DNA of 64,000 nt from contig CBDESS010000002.1 in assembly GCA_965242605.1 (NCBI GenBank), positions 310,001 to 374,000 of the forward strand. The letters are read 5' to 3'. The notes below the pieces were generated by a model. That model ran no database searches, was not told the origin of the DNA, and saw only the letters and a program-made list of their open reading frames with translations. Positions 24,405 to 33,744 of this stretch are shown here, piece after piece. This DNA is from JAAXHF01 sp965242605. Lineage in GTDB: Bacteria; Desulfobacterota; Binatia; Bin18. Position 1 is the stretch's first letter. The number at the start of each line of letters is the position of its first letter. The position numbers were made by a program, and so were the translations under genes.

Positions 24405-25802
24405 ATGACAGACAGTGGCAATGGGCGGGGCGATGGGCACACGGGGGAACGCTTGTTTGGCACCGACGGGATTCGGGGGGTGGCCAATATTGAGCCGATG
24501 ACGGCCGAAACGGCACTACGGCTTGGACGAGCGCTGGCCTATGTCTTTCGTAATGTCCCGGGGCGGCATAAAATTCTGATTGGCAAGGACACCCGTTTGT
24601 CGGGCTATATGCTTGAGACCGCCCTGGCGTCCGGCATCTGTTCAATGGGCGTTGACGTGCTCTTGGTCGGCCCCCTTCCAACTCCCGGGATTGCCTTTCT
24701 GACCCGCAGCCAGCGGGCCAATGCCGGGGTGGTGATCTCTGCCTCGCATAACCCGTTCCAGGATAATGGGGTCAAAATTTTTTCGCGGGATGGGTTCAAG
24801 TTGCCTGACAGCGTCGAAGATACCATTGAAGCGCTGGTCATGGGCAGCAAGATTGACCATTTGCGGCCCACCGCGACCGCTATCGGCAAGGCCGCCCGGA
24901 TAGATGATGCCCTGGGGCGCTACAATGTATTTGCCAAGACTACTTTTCCGCGTGAGTTGACCCTGGACGGGGTCAAAATTGTCATTGACTGCGCCAACGG
25001 CGCGGGCTATAGAGTGGTTCCCGAAGTCTTGACCGAACTGGGCGCGCAGGTGACTGCGATCGGGGTCGAGCCGGACGGGGAGAATATCAATGCCGACTGT
25101 GGGGCACTCCACCCCTACCATGTCCAACGGCTAGTCCGAGAGACTGGGGCGGACATCGGCCTAGCCCTTGACGGCGATGCCGACCGGGCCATTCTGGTTG
25201 ACGAGACCGCCGAGATTGTCAATGGGGACGCCATTTTGGCCATTGCCGCCGAGGAAAAGCTGCGCACCGGAAAACTCCCGCATAAGACCCTGGTGGCAAC
25301 CGTGATGAGCAATCTCGGCCTTGAGGTGGCGATGCGCCGTATGGGCGGACAGTTGGTCCGCACCCCGGTCGGTGACCGCTATGTGGTTGAAGCGATGCGG
25401 CGGGGTGGGTATGTGCTGGGCGGAGAGCAGTCTGGGCATGTTGTTTTCCTGGACACCAATACGACCGGAGACGGTCTGATTACCGTTCTGTCGCTCTTGG
25501 CCATCATGGTCAAGCGCCAGCAGCCACTGTCTGAACTCAAGCGCATTATGCCGCGCTACCCGCAACACCTCATCAATGTCAGGGTGCGTGAGCGGTGCGA
25601 CTTGGCCCGCGTTGAACCGATTGCCCTGATCATTGAGCGGGTGGCCAAAGCGCTGGGCGACTCTGGCCGCCTGCTGGTGCGCTACTCGGGGACCGAACCC
25701 TTGGTCAGGGTCATGGTTGAAGGGACCGACGAGAGCCGGGTGCATGGCTACGGTGAGGAAGTGGCCGACGCGGTGCGGACACATCTGGGCGTGTCAGAGT
25801 AG
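24405..25802 (+). CDS. glmM: Phosphoglucosamine mutase GlmM
   Basis: A 465-residue phosphohexomutase that converts glucosamine-6-phosphate to glucosamine-1-phosphate, the step feeding UDP-GlcNAc, peptidoglycan and lipopolysaccharide. The phosphoserine loop is ISASHNPFQDNG (Ser about 114), the metal loop LDGDADRA, the sugar loop GGEQSGHV and the phosphate loop RYSGTEPLVRVM. FGTDGIRGVAN at the N-terminus is diagnostic for GlmM. The start at 24405 has GAGAGGGGCAG upstream; the frame is open to 24339 within the intergenic hairpin. Confidence 0.97.
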   Translation: MTDSGNGRGDGHTGERLFGTDGIRGVANIEPMTAETALRLGRALAYVFRNVPGRHKILIGKDTRLSGYMLETALASGICSMGVDVLLVGPLPTPGIAFLTRSQRANAGVVISASHNPFQDNGVKIFSRDGFKLPDSVEDTIEALVMGSKIDHLRPTATAIGKAARIDDALGRYNVFAKTTFPRELTLDGVKIVIDCANGAGYRVVPEVLTELGAQVTAIGVEPDGENINADCGALHPYHVQRLVRETGADIGLALDGDADRAILVDETAEIVNGDAILAIAAEEKLRTGKLPHKTLVATVMSNLGLEVAMRRMGGQLVRTPVGDRYVVEAMRRGGYVLGGEQSGHVVFLDTNTTGDGLITVLSLLAIMVKRQQPLSELKRIMPRYPQHLINVRVRERCDLARVEPIALIIERVAKALGDSGRLLVRYSGTEPLVRVMVEGTDESRVHGYGEEVADAVRTHLGVSE

Positions 25803-25810
25803 GACGGCGC

Positions 25811-27403
25811 GTGACGTACCTGGTGACCAGCCAACAGATGCGTGAGCTCGACCGGCTCACTATTGAACGCTACGGCACGCCGGGGCGGGTGCTCATGGAG
25901 CGGGCCGGAGCCGGGGCAGCGGCCCACCTGCTTGCGGCGTTTCCACAACTCCTGAGCGATACAAAGAACGCCGCTGCCTTGGTGCTGGCCGGCAAAGGCA
26001 ACAACGGCGGCGACGGCTTTGTCATGGCCCGCCTCCTCAAAAAACACGGCCTCGCCTGCGAGGTTGTATTGGCCGCCAAGCGGGCGGCTGTGAGCGGTGA
26101 TGCACGCCACACTATGCTGGCCTTTGCCCGCGGCCGCGGTCGGATCACCGAAGTAACGCAGCCGGACCAGCTATCGCTAGTCCGGGACAAACTGCGTAGC
26201 TGCTGTGTGGTCGTTGATGCCCTGCTGGGGACCGGCCTCAACGCGCCGGTCCGAGGGCTGTTCGCCGAGCTGATTGAGCTGGTCAATGCCAGCGGCCGGT
26301 CGGTGGTCGCGGTTGATATGCCGTCCGGTTTAGATGCCGACTGTGGACAGCCTCTGGGGGCTGCGATTCGGGCCCAACTCACCGCCACGTTTGGCTATCC
26401 CAAGCTCGGTCTGAGCCTGCATCCGGGGCTGGAATATGTCGGCCGTCTGGTCGTCGTCGATATCGGGATTGTGCCCGAGGCCTTGGCCACAGTCCGGCCG
26501 ACGGTGGGTCTGCTGAGCCCTGAAACGGTAGGTCACTTCCTCCGGCCACGTTCGTCCGAGTCGCACAAGGGCAGCTTTGGACACCTGTTGGTCCTGGCCG
26601 GTGCCCGCGGCAAGAGCGGTGCCGCGCTGTTGACCGCTTCGGCCGGTTTGCGGGTCGGAACCGGTCTGGTAACGCTGGCCGGCCCTGAGTCCCTCGTGCC
26701 GGTCTTTTCTTCGGTCCTGCTCGAAGCCATGACAGTCGGCCTGCCCGAACGCGCCGACGGCAGCCTGCGGATGGCACCGAGAGCGCTGCGCGCAGCGCTC
26801 CGAGATCGGACCGCAATCGCGTTTGGGCCGGGTATTAGCGTCTCGGCCGACACGCTCAGGCTGACCCGCTGGTTGCTCAAGCATAGCGAGGTGCCACTCC
26901 TGATTGACGCCGACGGCCTGAACTGTGTGGCAGCCCAGCCCGACATGCTGAGGGCGGCGTCGCAGCCGGTCGTGCTGACCCCGCATCCGGGCGAAATGGC
27001 GCGACTGACTGGCACAGGCACGGCTGAGGTCCAGACCAGGCGGCTTGAGGTCGCCCGCAGTTTTGCCGGCTACTCCAGGTGTTATATCGTCCTTAAAGGC
27101 GCGCGGACGGTGGTTGCCGCTCCTGACGGCTGGGCCTGGATCAATCCGACCGGCAACCCCGGTATGGCCAGCGGCGGTATGGGCGACACCCTAGCCGGCA
27201 TCATCGGCGGCCTGCTGGCCCAGGGCTGCCGACCGGCCGAGGCGTGTCAGCTAGGCGTCTTTGTCCACGGCAGCGCCGGCGACCTGGCGGCCCAGGAGAT
27301 TGGACCGGTAGGGACACTGGCCCGAGATGTTATTGACCGGCTGCCGCGCGCACTCCAGACGCTCTCGGCTGTTCAGACCGGCCAGACAGCGCTTCAGCCA
27401 TGA
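25811..27403 (+). CDS. nnr: Bifunctional NAD(P)H-hydrate epimerase / ADP-dependent dehydratase
   Basis: A 530-residue fusion that repairs hydrated NADH and NADPH. The N-terminal YjeF_N epimerase domain (to about 215) has LAGKGNNGGDGFVMARLL. The C-terminal carbohydrate-kinase-like dehydratase domain has KSGAALLTASAGLRVGTGLV, PLLIDADGLN, LTPHPGEMARLTG and the phosphate loop NPTGNPGMASGGMGDTLAG. Starts at GTG 25811, eight bases after glmM, and its stop overlaps the tsaE start as ATGA. Linkage nnr-tsaE is common in bacteria. Confidence 0.96.
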   Translation: MTYLVTSQQMRELDRLTIERYGTPGRVLMERAGAGAAAHLLAAFPQLLSDTKNAAALVLAGKGNNGGDGFVMARLLKKHGLACEVVLAAKRAAVSGDARHTMLAFARGRGRITEVTQPDQLSLVRDKLRSCCVVVDALLGTGLNAPVRGLFAELIELVNASGRSVVAVDMPSGLDADCGQPLGAAIRAQLTATFGYPKLGLSLHPGLEYVGRLVVVDIGIVPEALATVRPTVGLLSPETVGHFLRPRSSESHKGSFGHLLVLAGARGKSGAALLTASAGLRVGTGLVTLAGPESLVPVFSSVLLEAMTVGLPERADGSLRMAPRALRAALRDRTAIAFGPGISVSADTLRLTRWLLKHSEVPLLIDADGLNCVAAQPDMLRAASQPVVLTPHPGEMARLTGTGTAEVQTRRLEVARSFAGYSRCYIVLKGARTVVAAPDGWAWINPTGNPGMASGGMGDTLAGIIGGLLAQGCRPAEACQLGVFVHGSAGDLAAQEIGPVGTLARDVIDRLPRALQTLSAVQTGQTALQP

Positions 27404-27951
27404 ATGCCAGCCTGACCGTGCGAACAGCCAGTCCCCAACAGACCCGGGCGCTCGGCCGGGAGGTCGGGCGGCGCTTATTGCCCGGAGCCGTTGTTGGCCT
27501 TGAGGGTGAGTTGGGGGTTGGCAAAACCTGTTTTGTGAAGGGCTTGGCCACCGGCTTAGGGCTTGATGGCGACGAGATTGCCAGCCCTACCTTTACTCTT
27601 ATCGCCGAGCATTATAGGCAGGAGACTGCGCTGTTCCATATTGACCTGTACCGTTTGGAGGGTCGTGGGGCCGAGGATATGGAGGAGCTGGGGCTTGAGG
27701 AGTATCTGTTTGGCCGGGGGGTGAGCGCGGTTGAGTGGTTTCGGTTTCTCCCGGCCGACCTGCTTGAGGAGTATCTGCTGGTGTCCTTGCGCTGTGGGCC
27801 GGCTGAGGTCCGCATGGTGACGCTGACGGCCTATGGCGAACCCTACCAACGCTTGATGGCCGGCTTGGTGAAGCATACTGTTTTTCCCGCTGAAAACAGA
27901 CCACATGCTTATTGTTCAGAAATACGGCGGCACCTCGGTCGGATCGCCTGA
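27400..27951 (+). CDS. tsaE: tRNA threonylcarbamoyladenosine biosynthesis ATPase TsaE
   Basis: A 183-residue ATPase needed with TsaB and TsaD to form t6A37 in ANN-reading tRNAs. The P-loop is GELGVGKTCFVKG and the ASPTFTLIAEH and FHIDLYRLEG segments are typical. It is slightly longer than usual (about 150). The last 16 or so residues lie in the overlap with the lysC start (27905) and look unstructured, so the present stop may reflect recent 3' extension. The ATGA overlap with nnr indicates coupling. Confidence 0.94.
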   Translation: MNASLTVRTASPQQTRALGREVGRRLLPGAVVGLEGELGVGKTCFVKGLATGLGLDGDEIASPTFTLIAEHYRQETALFHIDLYRLEGRGAEDMEELGLEEYLFGRGVSAVEWFRFLPADLLEEYLLVSLRCGPAEVRMVTLTAYGEPYQRLMAGLVKHTVFPAENRPHAYCSEIRRHLGRIA

Positions 27952-29119
27952 CCGCATTCAGGCGGTCGCCCAGCGGATCGCCGAAACCCGGAACGCCGGC
28001 CACCGGGTCGCGGTGGTGGTGTCCGCCATGAGCGGCGAGACCGACCGGCTGTTGGGGCTGGCCAGGCAGGTGACAGAGCGGCCCGACGCTCAGGCCAGCG
28101 ATCTCCTAGTTTCAACCGGAGAACAAGTCACCGTGGCCCTGCTGTCTATGGCTCTGAAAGACATGGGCTATCCGACCCAACCGTTGCTCGGCTATCAGGT
28201 CGAAATTACTACCAATAGCGCCTTCGGCCGGGCGCGGATTCAGCGCATCGCCACCGGGCGTCTGACCGGCGCGCTCAACCGCGGTACCATCGTCGTGGTG
28301 GCCGGCTTTCAGGGGGTTGACGCCGACGACAACATCACCACCCTGGGCCGGGGCGGGTCGGATACCTCGGCGGTAGCTATTGCGGCCGTGACCCGGGCCG
28401 ATGTGTGCGAGATTTACAGCGATGTGGACGGCGTGTATACCGCGGACCCGCGCATCTGCCCCAACGCCCGAAAGCTCCAGCGCATCTCCTACGACGAGAT
28501 GCTTGAGTTGGCCAGCCTGGGAGCAAAAGTCTTGCAGATTCGGTCGGTTGAGTTTGCCAAACGCCATCGTGTAGCGGTCCATGTCCGGTCGAGCTTTGCG
28601 CCGGCCACCGGAACATTTCTGGTCAAAGAGGAGCCGAGTATGGAAGACGTGATCGTCTCAGGCGTGACGTCCGACCTGAACCAGGCCAAAATTACCCTAC
28701 AGCAGGTTCCCGACCGGCCCGGTCTAGCGGCCAAGCTGTTTACCCCGATTGCCGATGACAATATCGTGGTCGATATGATCATCCAGAACGCCAGTGCTGA
28801 GGGCTGTACCGACCTGACCTTTACCGTGCCCCAAGACGACCTGCACCGGGCGCTCGGCCGGGTTGAATCCATTGCCGCAGAGATTCAGGCCGGCGGGGTG
28901 ACGTTTGACCCGCAGGTCGCCAAGGTGTCTATCGTGGGCCTCGGCATGCGCAGCCATGCCGGGGTGGCGTCGCGCATGTTTCAGGTCTTGGCGCGTGAGG
29001 GGATCAACATCCAGATGATTTCGACCTCGGAGATTAAAATCTCTATTGTCATTGAGGCCAAATACCGCGAGCTGGCCGTCCGCGTCTTGCACGACGAGTT
29101 TATCGCACCGGCGCAGTAG
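27905..29119 (+). CDS. lysC: Aspartate kinase LysC
   Basis: A 404-residue aspartokinase that phosphorylates L-aspartate, opening the lysine, threonine and methionine pathways. KYGGTSVG (residues 6-13) and the VVSAMSGETD segment mark the kinase domain; GRGGSDTSAVAIA is the catalytic region. The C-terminal third carries two ACT domains (SGVTSDLNQAKITL and VSIVGLGMRSHAG), so feedback control by an amino acid is expected. It starts inside the tsaE 3' end with a 47-base overlap, and cimA follows. Confidence 0.96.
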   Translation: MLIVQKYGGTSVGSPDRIQAVAQRIAETRNAGHRVAVVVSAMSGETDRLLGLARQVTERPDAQASDLLVSTGEQVTVALLSMALKDMGYPTQPLLGYQVEITTNSAFGRARIQRIATGRLTGALNRGTIVVVAGFQGVDADDNITTLGRGGSDTSAVAIAAVTRADVCEIYSDVDGVYTADPRICPNARKLQRISYDEMLELASLGAKVLQIRSVEFAKRHRVAVHVRSSFAPATGTFLVKEEPSMEDVIVSGVTSDLNQAKITLQQVPDRPGLAAKLFTPIADDNIVVDMIIQNASAEGCTDLTFTVPQDDLHRALGRVESIAAEIQAGGVTFDPQVAKVSIVGLGMRSHAGVASRMFQVLAREGINIQMISTSEIKISIVIEAKYRELAVRVLHDEFIAPAQ

Positions 29120-29147
29120 AGCGCCGTCCCCTTCTCCGAGGTCCACC

Positions 29148-30773
29148 ATGCAGCGCATAGCCTTATACGATACCACCCTGCGTGACGGCTGCCAGTCCGA
29201 AGACGTAGCCTTTACCCTGGAAGATAAGTTGCTGATCGCCCAGCAGTTGGACAATCTCGGCGTTCGCTATATTGAAGGCGGCTGGCCCGGCTCGAACCCG
29301 CGTGACGAAGAGTTTTTCAGCGCGGTCAAAAAGCTGTCTCTCAAACAGGCCCAAATTACCGCCTTTGGCTCCACCCGCCGGGCCAATATCGCGGCCGCCG
29401 ATGACCTGAATATCCGCCTCTTGCTCCAAGCCGGGACCCCAGTCGTCACTATCGTCGGCAAGACCTGGGACCTGCATGTCCGAGACGATCTGCGGATCTC
29501 AAAACAGGCCAACCTCGACGTCATTAGCGACTCGATAGCCTATCTCAAGACCCGCGTAGATGAGGTCTTTTTTGACGCCGAGCACTTTTTTGACGGCTAT
29601 CGGGCCAACCCCGACTATGCCCTGGCCTGCCTGAAGGTGGCCGCCGAAGCCGCGGCCGATGTGCTGGTCTTATGTGATACGCGCGGCGGCAGCATGCCGC
29701 ACGAGATTCGGGAGTTGACCGAGGCGGCCGCCCGGCTGGGGTGCCGCCTCGGTATTCACTGCCACAACGACTGCGAGCTGGCCGTTGCCAACTCGCTGGC
29801 CGGCGTAGAGGGCGGAGCCGGCCAAGTGCAGGGCACGATTAACGGTTTCGGCGAGCGGTGTGGAAACGCCAACCTGTGCTCAGTCGTCCCGAATCTCCAG
29901 CTCAAACTCGGCTACCAGTGTGTCAGCCCGGACCAGCTCAAGACCTTGCCAACGGTATCCCGCACGGTGTACGAACTGGCCAATATCGAACCCCAGAAAC
30001 GCCAAGCCTACGTCGGTGCCAGCGCCTTTGCCCACAAGGGCGGGCTGCATGTCGCCGCGGTCCAGAAAAACCGCGAGACCTACGAGCATATCGACCCCGA
30101 GCTGATCGGCAACCACCAGCGCGTCCTGGTCTCTGACCTGTCGGGCCGCAGCAACGTGCTCTACAAAGCCAGGCAGTTCGGGCTGGACGTAGACAACACC
30201 GACCCCGCGGTCACAACGATTTTGCGCGAGGTCAAACAGCTCGAAAACGCTGGCTTCCAGTATGAGGGGGCCGACGCATCGTTTGAGCTGCTGATGCAAA
30301 AAGCGCTCAACGGCAAAGTGCGCCACTTCCGCTTGGTCGGCTTTCGGGTGATTGATGAGAAGCGCAAAGAGGACGAGCCCCCCCTGTCTGAGGCGACGAT
30401 CATGGTTGAGGGGCCGGACGGGGCGATTGAGCATACCGCGGCCCAGGGCAACGGGCCGATTAACGCCCTCGACCGCGCGCTGCGCAGAGCCCTGACCCAG
30501 TTCTATCCCCAGCTCCAAACAATGGAATTGCTCGACTACAAGGTCCGGGTCCTGGGCGGAGACGCCGGTACCGGGGCAACGGTGCGGGTATTGATTGAAT
30601 CCGGAGACGAACACAGCAAATGGGGAACGGTTGGGGTGTCGCCAAATGTGATTGAGGCCAGCTGGCAGGCGCTCGTCGATAGCATTGAGTACAAACTGTA
30701 TAAAGAGAACAAACGCGCCGGCGAACCCACGCCAGCCGAGGTGACCGCTCCGTCGCCGGCCCAAACAGACTGA
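29148..30773 (+). CDS. cimA: (R)-citramalate synthase CimA
   Basis: A 541-residue member of the isopropylmalate/citramalate synthase family. It condenses pyruvate with acetyl-CoA to citramalate, a threonine-independent route to 2-oxobutyrate and isoleucine. The start YDTTLRDGCQSEDVAFT carries the catalytic/metal TLRDG motif, and HCHNDCELAVANSLAGVE is the second metal segment. A C-terminal regulatory (LeuA dimer) domain is present. The length and EGGWPGSNPRDEEFF sequence distinguish it from LeuA. The start at 29148, 29 bases after lysC, is preferred to an in-frame GTG inside lysC. Confidence 0.93.
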   Translation: MQRIALYDTTLRDGCQSEDVAFTLEDKLLIAQQLDNLGVRYIEGGWPGSNPRDEEFFSAVKKLSLKQAQITAFGSTRRANIAAADDLNIRLLLQAGTPVVTIVGKTWDLHVRDDLRISKQANLDVISDSIAYLKTRVDEVFFDAEHFFDGYRANPDYALACLKVAAEAAADVLVLCDTRGGSMPHEIRELTEAAARLGCRLGIHCHNDCELAVANSLAGVEGGAGQVQGTINGFGERCGNANLCSVVPNLQLKLGYQCVSPDQLKTLPTVSRTVYELANIEPQKRQAYVGASAFAHKGGLHVAAVQKNRETYEHIDPELIGNHQRVLVSDLSGRSNVLYKARQFGLDVDNTDPAVTTILREVKQLENAGFQYEGADASFELLMQKALNGKVRHFRLVGFRVIDEKRKEDEPPLSEATIMVEGPDGAIEHTAAQGNGPINALDRALRRALTQFYPQLQTMELLDYKVRVLGGDAGTGATVRVLIESGDEHSKWGTVGVSPNVIEASWQALVDSIEYKLYKENKRAGEPTPAEVTAPSPAQTD

Positions 30774-30789
30774 TTTTTCCCGGCTTGCC

Positions 30790-31371
30790 ATGCTGCGACG
30801 GACATACGACTGGGTCCTCGGCTGGGCTGACCATCGCTATGGCGGCTTGGCCCTGCTGCTGCTCGCTTTTGTCGAGTCGTCCTTCTTTCCCATTCCGCCC
30901 GATGTGCTGCTGATGGCCCTGGCCCTCGGCAAGCCAGGGGCAGCCTTTCGGTTTGCCCTGCTCTGTTCGGTCGGGTCTGTTGCCGGCGGGCTTGGCGGCT
31001 ATCTGATCGGCTGGCTGGTGATGGATGCAGTTGGTCGGCCGATCCTTGAACTGTACAACGCCGAGGACGCGTTTGCCCAGGTCCAGCAACGGTTCATTGA
31101 CAATGGCGGCTGGGCGGTCGCCATTGCCGGCTTTACGCCTATTCCGTACAAGGTCTTCACCATTGCCGCGGGAGCAACGCAGATGTCGCTCACGACCTTT
31201 GTGATTGCTTCGAGCCTGAGCCGCTCGGCCCGTTTTTTCCTCGTCAGCGGCCTGATCTATTTCTACGGCCCGACCATCACGACCTTCATTGACAAATACT
31301 TCAACATCCTGACACTAGTCTTTGCGGTCCTGGTCCTGCTCGGATTTGTGGTTCTCGGCTGGTCCGGCTAG
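30790..31371 (+). CDS. DedA/VTT-family membrane protein (YqaA-like)
   Basis: A 193-residue membrane protein with about five hydrophobic segments. FVESSFFPIPPDVLLMALAL and GFTPIPYKVFTIAAGATQM are the family's conserved re-entrant loop motifs (ExxxxPxP and TPIPxK). DedA/VTT proteins act in lipid scrambling or membrane homeostasis; the short YqaA type is less studied. It follows cimA by 16 bases and could share its transcript. Confidence 0.85.
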   Translation: MLRRTYDWVLGWADHRYGGLALLLLAFVESSFFPIPPDVLLMALALGKPGAAFRFALLCSVGSVAGGLGGYLIGWLVMDAVGRPILELYNAEDAFAQVQQRFIDNGGWAVAIAGFTPIPYKVFTIAAGATQMSLTTFVIASSLSRSARFFLVSGLIYFYGPTITTFIDKYFNILTLVFAVLVLLGFVVLGWSG

Positions 31372-31406
31372 AATGGGTGAGCGGTGGTGAGTGTGAAGGA
31401 GTGGCG

Positions 31407-32114
31407 GTGCGGAGGCGGGCGTATCTCGGGCTGGGGCTTATGCTGCTGTGGTGTGTGGGCCTGACGGCCTGCTCACGCGGGGCTAGACAGCTGGTTCATA
31501 CTGTACGACCGGGTGACACCCTGTCTGCCATTGGCGTGCGCTACGGCGTCCCCTTTCGGGACATCTCCCGGCTGAACAATCTTGCTGACCCGGATAAAAT
31601 TGAGGTCGGCCAACGCCTGCGCATCCCCCACGGCGGGGCCGACTCGCGCAAAACCGGCCGTCGCAAGTTGGCCGGCCGGGCCGCGCAGCAAAAGCCCGGC
31701 TCGCCCCGGCCGGCCCTGACCACGGGCCGTTTTATCTGGCCGACCGCAGGCGTGTTGACCTCCCGATTCGGACCGCGCAACAACAGCTTTCACGACGGGA
31801 TCGATATTGCCGCTCCGGTCGGCACCCCGGTCGTGGCCGCCGCTCCAGGCGAAGTCATCTATAGTGGCGAGTTGCGAGGCTACGGGAAGGTTATTATCAT
31901 TCGGCACGGCAATGGCTATGCCTCGGTGTATGCCCACAACAGCGCCCATTACGTCAAACAGGGCCAGCTCGTCAAACAGGGCCAGCGGATCGCCGCGGTC
32001 GGCAAGACCGGACGGGCCACCGGCCCCAATTTGCATTTTGAGATTCGCCACCATAATAAAGCCCGGAATCCACTCACACTCTTACCCGCAAACCGTCAGG
32101 TCGTCAGCAGATGA
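31407..32114 (+). CDS. NlpD-like lipoprotein: LysM plus degenerate LytM (M23) domain
   Basis: About 235 residues. A lipoprotein signal ends in LTAC, then a LysM domain (HTVRPGDTLSAIGVRYGV) that binds peptidoglycan and a C-terminal M23/LytM domain (HDGIDIAAPVGTPVVAAAPG). In active M23 enzymes the last zinc ligands are HLH; here the segment reads PNLHFEIRHH, so the first His is replaced. NlpD of enterobacteria has the same kind of change and works as an amidase activator in cell separation, which I infer here. The GTG at 31407 is chosen for AAGGAG six bases upstream; the frame is open to 31377. Confidence 0.85.
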   Translation: MRRRAYLGLGLMLLWCVGLTACSRGARQLVHTVRPGDTLSAIGVRYGVPFRDISRLNNLADPDKIEVGQRLRIPHGGADSRKTGRRKLAGRAAQQKPGSPRPALTTGRFIWPTAGVLTSRFGPRNNSFHDGIDIAAPVGTPVVAAAPGEVIYSGELRGYGKVIIIRHGNGYASVYAHNSAHYVKQGQLVKQGQRIAAVGKTGRATGPNLHFEIRHHNKARNPLTLLPANRQVVSR

Positions 32115-32130
32115 CGCGCCGGAGACCGCC

Positions 32131-32646
32131 ATGCTTGACCTCAAAGCCTATATCCGCAGCATCCCGGATTTTCCCAAACCGGGTATTGTGTTCCGTGACA
32201 TCACCCCCCTGCTGGCCAACGGCTCGGCTTGGCGAGCGTGTATCGATCGCCTGGCCGAGCGCTACCAGGACCGGGTTGATACGGTCGTGGGGATAGAGGC
32301 GCGCGGCTTCCTGGTCGGCACGGCACTTGCCTATCGCTTAGGCTGCGGCCTAGCGCTGGTGCGCAAGCCTGACAAGCTGCCGGCAGCAACCTTTGCGGCC
32401 AACTATGAGCTGGAATACGGCACCGACCGCTTGGAGATCCACCAGGATGCGGTTGCGTCCGGCAGTCGCGTCGTGCTGGTTGACGATCTGTTAGCCACCG
32501 GCGGCACAGCCCGGGCTGCGCTGCAACTCATCCGGCAGCTCCACAGCGAGGTAGTAGAAGTCGCCTTTCTGGTTGAACTGGCCACTTTGGGTGGCCGTCA
32601 GCATCTCGCCCCGCACGACGTGTTTGCGCTGATGGAGTTCGATTAG
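32131..32646 (+). CDS. apt: Adenine phosphoribosyltransferase Apt
   Basis: A 171-residue salvage enzyme making AMP from adenine and PRPP. FPKPGIVFRDITPLL at the N-terminus and the PRPP-binding motif VVLVDDLLATGGTA (near residues 116-129) are diagnostic, as is VVGIEARGFLVG. Length equals the family norm. GGAGACC lies just before the ATG at 32131, 16 bases after the lipoprotein gene. Convergent with the homocysteine methyltransferase gene. Confidence 0.96.
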   Translation: MLDLKAYIRSIPDFPKPGIVFRDITPLLANGSAWRACIDRLAERYQDRVDTVVGIEARGFLVGTALAYRLGCGLALVRKPDKLPAATFAANYELEYGTDRLEIHQDAVASGSRVVLVDDLLATGGTARAALQLIRQLHSEVVEVAFLVELATLGGRQHLAPHDVFALMEFD

Positions 32647-32671
32647 CCCGTCCTCGACACCGCCGGCGACG

Positions 32672-33637
32672 CTACCGCTCCGTCCGATCCGCCACTAGGC
32701 GGGCGCGCAGTGCCGCAATGTGGCCCGGTGTGGTCCGGCAACAGCCGCCGATCAGTACCGCTCCGGCTTGCCGCCAGGTCTGAGCCGCGGCCGCAAAGTC
32801 AACGGCCAGGGACGGCACCCCCCACCGCTGGGTCTGCCTGTCATAGCCCTCGGCCCAATTGGGGTAGACGATGAGCGGCTTGGCAGTGACCCCACCGAGC
32901 GTCTCAAGCAGGGGCAAAACAGCGCCCGGGGAGGTGCAGTTCACGCCCAGCGCGACCACCTGGGGGAGGTCAACAAACGGGGCCAGGGCTTCCGCCAGCG
33001 GCGTGCCGTCGCTGATGTGGTGTCCATCCCGACAGCTAAAGCTGACCCAGGCCGGGCGGCCGGACGTTTCGCCCAGCAGGCCGGCCAGCACCCGCGCCTC
33101 AAGCGCGCAGGGAATCGTCTCGCAGGCCAGCAGCTCGGCCCGACTCGCGGCCAACACCGACCAGCGTGGCCGATGAAAAGCGACCAGTTCGTTCTCGCTC
33201 AGGCCGTACCTGCCGGTGTACTCAGACCCGTCGGCCCGATAGGCACCGTAGGGGCCGATACTGGCCGCAACCAGCGGCCGCAGTCGTCCGGGGCGATTGT
33301 CGGCCTTGGACCAAAACGTCTCGCGCGCGCTGAGGGCCAACTCGACCGATGTGCGGAGCAGCTCGACGGCTTGGCTGTGGCTGTAGCCGTGGTCCATAAA
33401 GCCGGGCAGGCTGGCCTGATAGCTGGACGTGATGATGCAGTCGGCACCGGCTGCCAGATAGTCGGCATGGACCTGCCAAATAGCCTGGGGTGCGGTGTCT
33501 AACAGGCGGGCCGACCACAACCCGTCGCTGAGCTGATAGCCGCGCGCTTCGAGTTCGGTTGCCAGCCCCCCGTCGAGAATCAGGATGCCGTTGCGGGCGA
33601 AAAAGGGCGTCAACGGTGAGTCTGGAGGGGAGGGCAC
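32672..33637 (-). CDS. mmuM: Homocysteine S-methyltransferase (MmuM-like)
   Basis: A 321-residue pterin-independent methyltransferase that makes methionine from homocysteine and S-methylmethionine or S-adenosylmethionine. LDGGLATELEARG is the N-terminal signature. The zinc cysteines are in GVNCTSPG and the GGCCRTTPGHI pair near the C-terminus, so the site is complete. It is single, convergent with apt and divergent from the decayed ABC operon. Confidence 0.92.
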   Translation of the reverse strand: MPSPPDSPLTPFFARNGILILDGGLATELEARGYQLSDGLWSARLLDTAPQAIWQVHADYLAAGADCIITSSYQASLPGFMDHGYSHSQAVELLRTSVELALSARETFWSKADNRPGRLRPLVAASIGPYGAYRADGSEYTGRYGLSENELVAFHRPRWSVLAASRAELLACETIPCALEARVLAGLLGETSGRPAWVSFSCRDGHHISDGTPLAEALAPFVDLPQVVALGVNCTSPGAVLPLLETLGGVTAKPLIVYPNWAEGYDRQTQRWGVPSLAVDFAAAAQTWRQAGAVLIGGCCRTTPGHIAALRARLVADRTER

Positions 33638-33744
33638 GGATGAACCACACAGTGCTGGACAGGGGTTTGAGGCCCTGCACCCTGAGGGCCTGTCTCCCTT
33701 GCCGGGTTTTTACTATCATAGCCGGGTAAGGCTGACGACAAAAG

